Below, in pieces: positions 45,401 through 56,254 of a stretch of 64,000 nt of DNA. Origin of the DNA: Limonium bicolor. Its lineage: Eukaryota; Streptophyta; Magnoliopsida; Caryophyllales; Plumbaginaceae. Numbering within the stretch: position 1 is the first letter of the stretch; each line of letters starts with the position of its first letter. Location of the stretch: the NCBI GenBank assembly GCA_023374045.1, contig CM041782.1:181618629-181682628 (forward strand). Reading direction: 5' to 3'. The notes beneath the pieces are model-generated. The model was not told the origin of the DNA and did not search any database. It worked only from the letters and a program-made list of their open reading frames with translations. The translations under genes were made by a program, and so were the position numbers.

Positions 45401-47419
45401 AAATAGGAATTTGATACTTAAAACCTTTGAACCTTTTATTAGATAAAACTAAGTTACATAAGAGATTATATTGATCTACTTTACGACGCTAAAAAAATAT
45501 TAATGTGTCATTTGAGTATAAGGTATGAGGATTTTTCAGAACATATTATCTTATTAAGTAATTGACAATTTCACTTGTGAATGAGAGTTTAATTCTTAGA
45601 TAAATTCTACCTTATGTTAAGATATAATGTTCATCCTAAAACATAATAAAGGAGATTAATTTATTAAGTTATTCCTTTGAAACCTTAGGTTTTGTAAACA
45701 ATATGAAAAATGTATTTTAAGACGTAAGTTTATTAAAAATTTAGTATAAAAGGATTATACATAGTCTATAGCGGGAATGTGTGTAAAAATAAAACATTTG
45801 GGAAATTAAATGTAAGCAAGGATAAATAAAAGGTTGTGTTAAAGTGCCTTATTATATAGTTAATGATAAAGTAAATAATATACCTTGGAAATACTAAATG
45901 TGAGAGTTCGATAAATCTAAGTTAACTATAATATAGTTATTCAAGATGAGAAGCAATTTAACATCTTATGATAAGATTATTAGATGGTTGTAATAAAAGT
46001 CATCCTAACTAAACATATGATAAATGAGTGTAGTAACTCGATTAGGTTATCATAAATGCATCTATAACACCATGTTTCCAATATACAGGATGTAGACCTT
46101 AATTAGGTTGAGGGGAAAACTTAATCATAATGGATTATTTGGTAATACTGATAAAATACATAATCATTACATTGTGAAATAATAGTATAATATTGTAAGA
46201 TAAACCTATCATAGGTCATAACCCGATATTTATTCTAAATTGGGAATAAAAGTATTAAGCTTAAAAATTATTATTGAGATCCTAAGATTAGATGAATAAT
46301 ATAAAATGCACTTATGATATAAGGGTCTCAAAACTCTTGAATGTGGGAATTATGGTTAAGTATGAGTAAAGTGGATAAGAGTGGAACAATTAGCAAGTGT
46401 CAATAAAAATTAGGGGTGGCAATTCGGGTTAATGGGTCGGGTTGAAGCTCACCCATACCCGACCCGATTAAAATTGTATTGACCCATACCCGACCCAATA
46501 TAATCGGGTTTCAAATTATCAACCCATACCCGACCCATATAAAATGACTAAACCCACACCCGACCCATTTAACCCAACATAATTAGGCTATTCAAAATTT
46601 AAAAGACCTGGAATTAAATTTTTTATATGATTGCTCAAACGGAGTTACAAATTAATGAAATCATACATTCAATATGGTAGATATTCCAGAGTTTTCACTA
46701 ACCTCCGTCTTTTTTCTTTTTCCACATACATGTCGAGCTCAGTAGCACTTAACAGAAGAAGGTGATGTGTACGCGCCTGGGCCAAATATAATTCTATTTT
46801 CTCCTCCAGAATATAGAATCAAAACATAGACAAAAATCTTCAGAGTGCAGGAGAGATAGGACCTGTAACACCCCAACTCAATCCAATTGTGGTCTCGCAA
46901 CTTAACAATATATATATACACATGTCACAGCGGAATTCTTTACAATCCAGGACCTTGCCACGGTCTGACTACAGAATATACCGAACATTAGTCTAACAAC
47001 CTTAACCATTTACATAACCTTCTTACAACCCCCTCACATCCTATACATCTTACTAACCCAGATTGCCATACGAGTGTACATGCACAACTCGTAGGCCATA
47101 CTAAGCCCTTAACAGCTGTATCCTCTTCTTACTCTTGCGACGACCGCCTCCTGATGTTCACCTGTGTAGTAAAAAGAAGCCCCCGAGGGGGTCAGCACGA
47201 ATGCTGGTACTATCCTCTCATGGCCCCCAAGCTAACGTGGCTACGACGACTAATTGCCGATAGCATGGAGGTTGATTAGATGCACAACATAATAGAAAGT
47301 GCAGTAAACAACAACTCAGATATGAACAATCAAAGTTCACACACAATGAACGACTTAAATGCGTTCCCTTAATTAGAGAGTTAGATATTTAACTCCTTAA
47401 GTATTGTTCTCTCTTAATC

Positions 47420-47850
47420 TTAGTCCATCCTTATCTTACCTCAATCTGATTCTTATCTTAATCTTAGAAACAACCATCCTTTAATCAGGAGTGGATGTAG
47501 CTTATCTTAATCTTAATATTACAAACCATCCTTTAAAAAGGAATGGTTGCAACTTATCTTAACCTTACCTTAATCTTAATCTTAATAGTACAAATCATCC
47601 TTTAAAAAGGAATGATTGTAACTTAACTTAATCTTACCTTACTTAATCTTAATAATACAAATCATCCTTTAAAAAGGAATGATTGTAACTTAACTTAATC
47701 TCAATATATAACCGTTCCTGGAAGGGATTGGTTGTAACTTATCTCAATCTTAGGATACAAACCATTCTTTAAGTAGAAATGGTTGTAACTTATCTCAAAT
47801 CTTATCTCAATTAAGTCAACCGTTCTTTAATTAGAATGGTTGTTCCTTAA
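47420..47850. repeat. Tandem repeat of about 65-70 bp
   Basis: Units contain CATCCTTTAAAAAGGAATG, then GTTGTAACTTATCTTAATC. Each carries the short palindrome CCTTTAAAAAGG. About six copies become degenerate to the right. Confidence 0.75.
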
Positions 47851-48528
47851 TTCATTGTTTATCTGTCGGGTCACGTAGCCCTAACCAATGAGTTTCAGCT
47901 CCATTGGTTTACATAAACAATATTTGTTAGAATTAGTTGGGCATTTAGGTAGATCCCACTACACCATCTCAGTATGCCTCCCTCCTAAACAAGAAGTCCG
48001 AGGAGGTCGAGTCTATTTGTCGACTCTAGGCGACGAGTCCGAGGACAAGTCATCTTTGGAAGACGGTATTTGATAAGGATACCGACTTCCCCCAATACAC
48101 ATGTGCCGGTACCATTCCGGATTCCTCACTCAAGTTCAGTTAGTAATAGTCTCAAGACCATGTTTGTTGGTTAACCTCTTTCGGTTCACATCGTCCCTCT
48201 TTAGGGGGCGTTCCTTATTCTCACTCAATTCCTTACTAAGCATTGGTTAGTAAGTTCTCACGGTATGTTGTGTTAGTTTTCAAACATCACACAACAATAT
48301 AATATATATGTATATATATTCCGGTTGCATGCTTTATCTTGTTTAGTGAGCACACAAAACAAATAGCACACAAGCCGAGGGACACCTCGTTAGCAAGCAG
48401 GTCACAAGAAGAAACAACTGTACCGTTCACCGTTGGTCGTTTCGGTTGCTTACTCTCCTCCGGAGTCCAAATCCCAAGTCCTAAAACATTCATTCAGTTT
48501 TAGGTTGTTAATCACTTAACTTAGTTCA

Positions 48529-48575
48529 ACTTACTTAACTTACTTAACTTACTTAACTTACTTAACTTACTTAAC
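48529..48575. repeat. 9 bp tandem repeat (TTACTTAAC)n
   Basis: Five perfect units of TTACTTAAC, inside the solo LTR. Confidence 0.8.
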
Positions 48576-48767
48576 CCTTAATGACTCCAACCTAACTCCT
48601 CTTAAGTCTTACAACTTAATCTTAAACTTTCAAGTTTATACTTAACTTAACTTAGTCTCTTAAGTTCTTAGGGTCCTAATCATTACCACCCTACCAAAGG
48701 TATTCCTCATTACCCATTACCATTCTTAGAATTCAAAATTTCTTTTTTTTTTCTAAGTGTTAAGGTC

Positions 48768-49045
48768 GACCGACCCACCGACCGACCCAACCCCTGGGTC
48801 GGTCCATTACAGAAACTCTTCCGTCTCTTGAAACTCATCCGACCGACCCAAAGCTAAACCGACCGACCCAAAACCCTCTGGGTCGGTCCTCTGCCGAAGC
48901 ATTTTCCTTCATTAAATCTTGCCCGACCGACCCACCGACCGACCCATCCTTATGGGTCGGTCTATTGCCGAAACATTTCTGCTGGGTTAGCAAGGTCCGA
49001 CCGACCCAGAACTGGGTCGGACCCTGGGTCGGTCCACTACAGATT
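48768..49045. repeat. GACCGACCC / GGGTCGGTC array (solo LTR copy)
   Basis: Alternating direct and inverted GACCGACCC words form stems. It contains more than ten ACCGAC cores on one strand or the other. The equivalent array in the 58670 LTR is at 61076-61345. Confidence 0.8.
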
Positions 49046-52000
49046 CTTCTATTAAATTGCTCTTCCAATTCCAAACTCTTCCACAAGTGTCCTAATAGGT
49101 CCAACACCATCTTGGCACCTTAAACCCACCTTATAACCTCCTTTAAATACCTTAAATCATCCACCAAAATCCACCTTAGTCATTATGCATTTTCCTTGTA
49201 ATAATGCTACTCTTGTAATGCTTTCCTCTAGGTTTCTAGGTGGTGGTTCATACTTAATGTAACCACTATGCCAATGTTTCCCTCATCACTATAACATCAT
49301 CTCCCAAGCATCTTTCACCATCTAAAACTCTTTTATGCATTTACTTAAAGTTCCTCCAAAAGCTTAAGCTTCCATACACCAACACCTTATTTCCTTCCTA
49401 GTTGTTTACCAACATTTGCCTAAGTTCCAAATACTCAATTACATTCTCTTGATTCCTAAATCCCCCCAAGGTAATGCCTAAGTCATTACCACTCATTCCA
49501 ACACTTTATCTTACCCCTCTTCATCAAGACAATCTCTAAAACTTCCTAATACTTCCTTAGTCATAATATTCCCTTAGAACATATCTTAATCACCTTAAAC
49601 ATCATACCTTCTCCTTAAACTTATGCTCAAGTCTTATATTCCTCATCTCATGACTTTGGTGTGTTCAAAACACTCACCATTCCTCCGATTCCTCCTAGAC
49701 ATCTCTAGGTCATTCTAAACCTCAAGAACTCCTTAGTTAACTAATCTCCACTCAAATTCCTCATAATGATTCCTAGTAAATCCTAGGTCATTTTAGTTCA
49801 CCACCATCGCCTAAACACTTATTTTTTCCTCATTTAACCATTCTCACACACCTCAAGTTCTTTCTCATGATATCTCATCACCAAACCAACTCATTCACAA
49901 CAAACTCAATATATTGCAATAATCTTAAATTGCATAGCACTAAGGCTCTTAAATGACATGGCTCTTAGGCCCTTAAATGACTTAAACTTAAACACTGAAT
50001 TTCCACATATATAAGCTTTCAACCTGCAAATACACTCATCAATCTCATAGTAGTTATAATGCTCTTAAAATCCACCTTAAACTTATATTACTAACCCATT
50101 CTCATTAGCTCCTTAATCACAAGTTCATAAGCTTGTTTAAGTTCTTTTTCCTTAGGTTATATAACCCAATACACAATGTAAGCTCTAAGCCACATTGGTA
50201 TCTATCTAAAACTCATTCCTTAATCTTAAACCACCATTAGGTAAGCATTTTACCTTGTTTCCTCAAGCTTATCTCAATCTCCTCCTTAGACCTTCTTCTT
50301 GAATGAATATCGGCCACCACTCAAACTTCTCTTGCCAATGTTCTAATCAATAACCAATGACTCATATGAGCACTAAACAATACACTAACCTTAAGGAGTA
50401 AACCCTAGGTTAAAAATGTGTTCTAAGGTATTAAACTGAATGTTTTACCTTGGATTCTCAAAGCAAGCTTGGATATGAATTAAGTAGGACCTCCTCTAGC
50501 CCTTGGAGAATAGAATCAAGCTAGAACAATGGATAAAAATGAATCCCCATGAGAAGGAATTTTCGGTAATGTGTAGAAATGGTGGAAACATGGTTTTTCT
50601 TACATTTTCCTTACCTTAAGAGAATGGAGAAGCTAATGAGCTCTTCAAACTTGATTTTCCCCCATCAATGGAGTTTTCTCATGGCACCAAAATGGAGCTT
50701 TGAAAGATTTGAAAAGATAGGAAGATAGGTCTTGGCCTAACTAAGAGAAATCTACACTTAGTTTTTGATTTGGAGCAAAGATGAATACTTGGTGAGCATT
50801 TGAAGGTGGAGCACCCATGGAAGGAGCTCTCTCGGTTTGGAGCAAGGAAGGAGAAAGAAAAATCGTGGAAGGAAGGAGAAATGAAGAGAGAGAGGAAGAA
50901 AGGTGGCTAATATGTGATATTTGCTTTAATAAAGCAAATAGTAACTTTCTTACTTACTCTTCTTTTCCTTTCTTATTTGACTACTTATGGTGACTCATGT
51001 GGTGACTCCCCACTTAAAAACCGGCCACCCCATTAATATAAGGCTAGTCATGGTCTTTGTTGACCAACTTATTAGCTTATATTGATTAAAACTTAAACTA
51101 GCACTAAATAGTTACTATTCACTAATCAAGGCACATAATCGGGAAATTTTTGATTTCCCATTGATTTAGACCTCCTAACGTGATACTAATTAGTACACAT
51201 GTTGATTAAAGAGTAATGATGGACATTTAGCCACTCAAAACTCAATTCTAAGACAATTTCTCAAAAATGTGCTTTAAGAATTCTTAAAGCACATTTTGTG
51301 TTTTAACTTGTTTTCAAGCTTGGTTTTCTTTGCTAATTGATTTAAAATGACCATTAGAATATTACTAAGGTCTTATCATGATATTTGGGTACTCACCCAA
51401 GTCTCTCCAAGCTTAGAGCACGTTTTTGCCCTGATTGCCCTTAAGGCATTTTCTTGTGTTTTCCTTGGTTAAAATTGTCTACCAATCTTTCTAAGGCATA
51501 TTTTAGCCTTAATACATCATGATTTGATGTTTACTTAGCATACTTAGGTTTGGGGTATTTCAGGACCACAGTGGGAGCTGTGGAAGAGAGAGCAGCACAC
51601 TGTATTTTGACAATCCACATAACGAATACTCTCGTTTTTTCCTTATAAAGAAATACAACAAAGTAGTATTATCAAATAAACAACCTCTCATCAAAAAGAT
51701 TCTACATAATCTGTATTATACTAATAGTAGGTTAGCACTTAGTAATATATTTATATTTTTATATAATTATTTATTTATTATTATTTTTAATAAAATAAAA
51801 TAAACGGGTCGGGTTGGCTACGGGTTAGGACTTTGAACCCATACCCAACCCAAAAATTTAATAGGTAACCCATACCCGACCCAATAATTAAATGGGTCAA
51901 TAATCGTGACCCAAACCCGCTATTTTCGGGTTGGGTATGGGTCGGGTTATCGGGTTGGGTAAAAATTGCCACCCCTAATAAAAATACATTCCCTGGTCTT

Positions 52001-52644
52001 ACAACCTTGGGTTATCCAACATTCTAATATAAGTCAAAGGTTATACATAACATTTAGGCGAGGGCTTAAAAGACAATTGAGACTTAGAAATAAGAGTGAG
52101 GAATTTATTTAAGTTTAACTTAGGTTACAAGTTATTGATGTTAGACTACCTTTAATATTCCTCAGAGTATTGTTGATTATTTGCACAAGTCGACTAGAAC
52201 TGCTACAGCGATTACCAGGTACGATTTCTCGTACTCAGCTTGTTGTGTTTTGGACTCTATGGAATGTTTTGTACGATTTCTCGTACTCAGATACTTTTGC
52301 TAACGGACTTTATGGAATGTTTTGGAAACGCTGATGAACTGAATGAATTTCCAAAGGAAACTATTTGTATGACTAACTCAGCTTGATGTGACTAACTGAG
52401 CCTTGAATGTACAACTTGCGTGGTTATTGGTTCCTTCTATCTGGTTGTTTCATTAGATATTATCTGCCTGGGGTTTACGCCTCTGCACTCTGTAGGACTG
52501 AGTGTTTTGGTATCGCTCTGGTGTAGTTAATGATCTAGTGGAAATATGGGAAATGTCAATCTTGGTAAATGCTTCTTTTGACCCTGGATATTGTTTCCTC
52601 CATGAGCTGAGTCTTGGTTGTGATGTGCGCACATCTTCATCGGT

Positions 52645-52771
52645 AAACAGCGAGGGGCTGTATATCCCCTGTCCAATCGGACGTTGTAAACAGCGAGGGG
52701 CTGTATATCCCCTGTCCTATCGGACGTAGTTAACAGCGAGGGGCTGTATATCCCCTGTCCCAAAAGGGACG
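52645..52771 (+). repeat. Three copies of a 43 bp unit with a stem
   Basis: AACAGCGAGGGGCTGTATAT, then CCCCTGTCC and ATCGGACGT, repeats three times at 43-base spacing. Each unit has the stem AGGGG/CCCCT around CTGTATAT. Located in the 5' LTR. Confidence 0.85.
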
Positions 52772-53426
52772 CAGTTGGCAGCAGGGCCATCTCTTCCAAT
52801 TGGTTTTATTCCACTCTTGAGTTATGGTTCTTGGATATCTTCTTTCATTCCTAGTCCTTGTGACTACTTGGGTCTTTCTACTCCTAACGGAATTGGATCT
52901 AACTTAAACAATGGTTGTTCACTAACACATGGTGTGATTTTGATTGACTAACGTTACCTTTCTGTTATTTATTTTTACTCCTCATCTTGTTACCTTTGAC
53001 TTGGTGATTTTGATGTGTCTTGTTCTTCTGATTTGTTTTGTGCATTTGACTTCAAGTTATTGTTATTTTAAGAGTTATGTTTTTCTTTTAAACTGTTGTT
53101 TTGGAGAGTTGTACCAGTTCCATTCCAGGGAACTGACTCACCCCTCCTGGGGTGGGCTGCTTGGTTTCATCTTGCAGGTACGAATTGCTATACAGGTGCC
53201 ACGAAGAGTATGAGTGTATGGGATGGGAATTAGGAACTTTGGAGAGCTATTGTATTTTGTTATTATTCTTTATGTTATGTTTTCTCGAGTTCAGACCGTA
53301 GCATTTGTAATATCATAAGTTGTAATTGGTGAGGTTTGGTGCCGGGTGTTTGGAACCCGATGATCTGTAATCGCCTTAGTATTTTATTTCCGCTGCATTT
53401 ATGATAAGTAGGGGCGTTACAGAAAG

Positions 53427-53438
53427 TGGTATCAGAGC
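53427..53438 (+). other. Primer-binding site, initiator tRNA-Met
   Basis: TGGTATCAGAGC, five bases after the LTR end. Its last bases form one arm of a 9 bp stem, CAGAGCGTA/TACGCTCTG (53433-53452). Confidence 0.9.
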
Positions 53439-55475
53439 GTAGTTACGCTCTGAGCCCGAGAAAACAAGCCGAGTGAAATACTTAGAATATAGGTGCCCTT
53501 AAAACTGGGGAATTGGGGTAGAATTGGGAAGTGAGGATTCCAGTAAGGCACGAATCCTAACCCTTCTTGGATTAGTGAATGATTTCTTTATACACTTTTT
53601 GTATGAATGTCTGTTAGGAATAGTGTGTTGTCATACCGTTTGATCATTAAACTATAGAAAATAATAATAATAATAATAAGTCTGGAACATTATCAATTGG
53701 GTATGATAAGATCTTGGTTGGAATAAATCATACATTGAACTACTTTCAAAAGCATACGTATGGAAAATACATGGCTAAGAAAGCAATGCTTTAAAAGCTT
53801 GTACACATGTTCCCAGAATTTTAAAGAATACTTTTGGTTGGAAATAGTATACAAGTGGAGCTTTGAATAACTAAGTGATATATACTTCAACTCCTTTAAA
53901 GCTTGAAATAAATCTCAAGAACTACTTGGTACAAATTATTACCTAAAGATCATGTTTAAGATAAATCTTAAGTCTAGAAAATTATTAAACTAACAAGAAC
54001 TAGTAACTCATCAGAAAAGATCAACATCCAAACCTGTAATCCACACTAAAACTCTATGTTAACTTCAGAAAGAAAATACATAAACCTAACACCCTACGGG
54101 AAGTGCCTGGTGCGACGAACTCCTAGGCTGAAAGTAGTGGGGGTGCACACTCACTTCTGGAAGTCTAGGGGCTAGACAAGCCTTGTCATCTAACCGTAAA
54201 TAATCTTCTACGCAAGTGATGGATTGTGTTGAACTTGAGGAGGATTGGTGGTAAGACGTTACCATCATGAAATCTTGAGCTAGGCATATTTCATTACTAG
54301 CCACAATGAACAATTCAAAATTTGTATCTTAAGATTCAATATTAAAATTCATACATGTAAAGGGTTTATTGAGTTAAATATTTGGTGAAAAATACCTATA
54401 CATGGAGGAAGGGGATTTAAATTTGGGTACTCCAAGGTACAACATCTACCCCTTATTAAATATAAAAAATATATATATTAAAGGAAGTAACTTAAAGATT
54501 GAGTGAAGGGGAGAGTAATACTAAACTAAATATCATTGATTCTTAAATACTTGGAGTAATGAGCATCTAAAAAAAATGAAATGAAAAAAAAATGAGAGTT
54601 ACTTAATTATTGGAAATTCTCATGTTTATTTGGAAGTTTAACATTATACATATGCAAAATTTTAGAAGTCACAGAAGGTGTATTTTTATAAAGGAATATA
54701 ATACAAATTTTAATGTATGGTTGGCTAATAAAGCTTTGAATATAATTTTGAAAGACTATCTAGACTTATTATATGATCTAAAATATTGTTTAAACTACTC
54801 AAACATGTTACACCGGATTTATAGCTTGTTAATATATTGATATGTGAAAATAACGTAAATGGCATATTTACGTATTTTAGGATATAAATTCGGTACAAGG
54901 TTTCATGAAAGATTTAATTGCATTGAAAAAAAAAAAGAAGTTTTAATATATAGTATGATACTATTTTAAATAAGTTCATGAATTTTAAGCCTTGACAATT
55001 AAGAAACTTTAGGTTATAAAATGCTTCTAGAGAAATGTTGTAGTAAGGATGGCATTTAAATAATTACATTACATTATAATGGAATTTTTCTTTTATGAAT
55101 TAATAGTTTCCAAATCACATGATTAAGATTTTGATACCTACTACACCCAATACTTAATAAAGAAAGAGTGAACTAAAATGTTATTATAGTAATATCTAAG
55201 TATAACCTATGTTCCGTTCTCAAAATTAACCTACTATATGAATGATGAATTCTAAACTTGTTCTTGCCAATGACCGTAAGAGAGGCGAAATGAGTTAGGA
55301 AAGCATGTTGGGACACTAAAAGATTTAATTATAATCAAGCTAGAATAACAACGAGTGATATTGTGCATCAAAAATGAACTGCATCCTTGAAGGAGGAATC
55401 TCCATAGGAGATGTAAAATATAGTGCTCCTTAAAAGTGAGTTTAAATTCCACTTCTTATTACGAGACGGATATGG

Positions 55476-55505
55476 GTCGTACCCTATTTTAAGGGGGGGT
55501 ACGAC
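55476..55505 (+). other. Polypurine-like tract inside a 9 bp stem
   Basis: GTCGTACCC (55476-55484) pairs perfectly with GGGTACGAC (55497-55505). The loop contains TTTTAAGGGG. First of three purine tracts in this internal region. Confidence 0.7.
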
Positions 55506-55853
55506 ATCTTCATAAAATAAACATACAATATAAAATGAACATATAATGGACATATCATTCGTACTGGTCATAAAATGAATAGGTAAGGATCATAAAATAA
55601 AATTTTATAATAATCAAGAAAATACAAATACATAACAATCAGGGGGTACAAATAAATATCGATCATAGATAAATTCAACAGTGCCATAAAATTTACAACA
55701 AAGCTTGATAATAAGGTGCTGAATTCTTTGAATGTAGTGTTTGATAACGGAAACAAATGTTTGGGAATTGTTATTGGATGAATACCCTTGAGTGGTTGAT
55801 TGTTTGGTATACATTTTAAAGCTTGTAGTACAACTTGATATTTAGTTTACCCA

Positions 55854-55928
55854 CACACCGGAAGCGGGTGTGAGTAGTTGGTAGATAAATCTTAAACTTC
55901 GGGACGAAGTTCTCTTTTAAGGGGGGTA
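55854..55928 (+). other. Second hairpin plus polypurine module
   Basis: Stem CACACC/GGTGTG (55854-55872), then TTCGGGACGAAGTTC and TTTTAAGGGGGG (to 55926). This is the usual Tekay 3' signature but no LTR start follows. Confidence 0.65.
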
Positions 55929-56178
55929 GAGCATAATCTTTCTTCGCTACCTCATCCAGATTATGCCCTGTTGCGTGATTAGCAGAGTAAGAGGTGTATG
56001 TGTGTACTTGGTTTTTACATTATGACACCGCATGTGACTTTTTATTTTATCATGAAATATCTCGGTATATCTTGGTTCAGTTTGAGTTTGAGTAATCTCG
56101 AGTGGAATGTGGAATGGGAATGGATGGAAATAAAGGATTGGATTGGTATGGAATTTCGTTGGAATTATTATTGTTTAG

Positions 56179-56249
56179 CACACCCGAAGTGGTGTGAGTG
56201 CTTATTAGTTGATTTTTAAACTTCGAGGCGAAGTTTCTGTTAAGGGGGA
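56179..56249 (+). other. Third hairpin plus polypurine tract, adjoining the 3' LTR
   Basis: Stem CACACC/GGTGTG (56179-56196), then TTCGAGGCGAAGTTTC and TTAAGGGGGA, with the LTR start TGAAATACCCC at 56255. This is the tract expected to prime plus-strand DNA. It is a paralogous copy of the module at 55854-55928. Confidence 0.75.
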
Positions 56250-56254
56250 TATAC

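Larger units (their letters stand above)
46864..51562 (-). repeat. Solo LTR, Tekay-type (4.7 kb), inside the hAT element
   Basis: Ends TGTAACACCCC and GGGGTATTTCA with exact TSD GGACC (46859-46863 and 51563-51567). It is homologous in inverse orientation to the LTR at 58670-63228, including the GACCGACCC array. Near the minus-strand 3' end is a CCCCC/GGGGG stem (47180-47191) and a CAG|GT junction (47161/47162). No internal region or ORF. Confidence 0.88.
46411..51977. mobile_element. Non-autonomous hAT element (interrupted)
   Basis: Perfect 14-base terminal inverted repeats TAGGGGTGGCAATT are flanked by an 8 bp TSD ATAAAAAT (46403-46410 and 51978-51985); both are hAT hallmarks. After removing the solo LTR, about 860 bp remains, with no transposase. 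Subterminal regions carry many ACCCATACCCGACCC-type repeats on both sides, in opposite orientation, as expected for hAT transposase-binding sites. Confidence 0.9.
42404..53421 (+). repeat. 5' LTR of the large element (interrupted)
   Basis: It starts TGAAATACCCC and ends GGGGCGTTACA at 53421. The first 42 bases form a near-perfect palindrome (CCCCTAAATTAATTT against AAATTAATTTAGGGG). The hAT element occupies 46411-51977. Near the 3' end are a CACCCC/GGGGTG stem (53139-53154), a CAG|GT junction (53177/53178) and a CGGGT/ACCCG stem (53343-53359). No ORF of interest. Confidence 0.82.
53422..56254 (+). other. Internal region of the large element, no coding sequence
   Basis: It begins with the PBS and hairpin, then about 2.5 kb of AT-rich sequence in which no gag, protease, RT or integrase motif can be read in any frame. 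The right part contains three polypurine-tract-like modules. An (AAT)n run lies at about 53660-53680. Confidence 0.65.
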
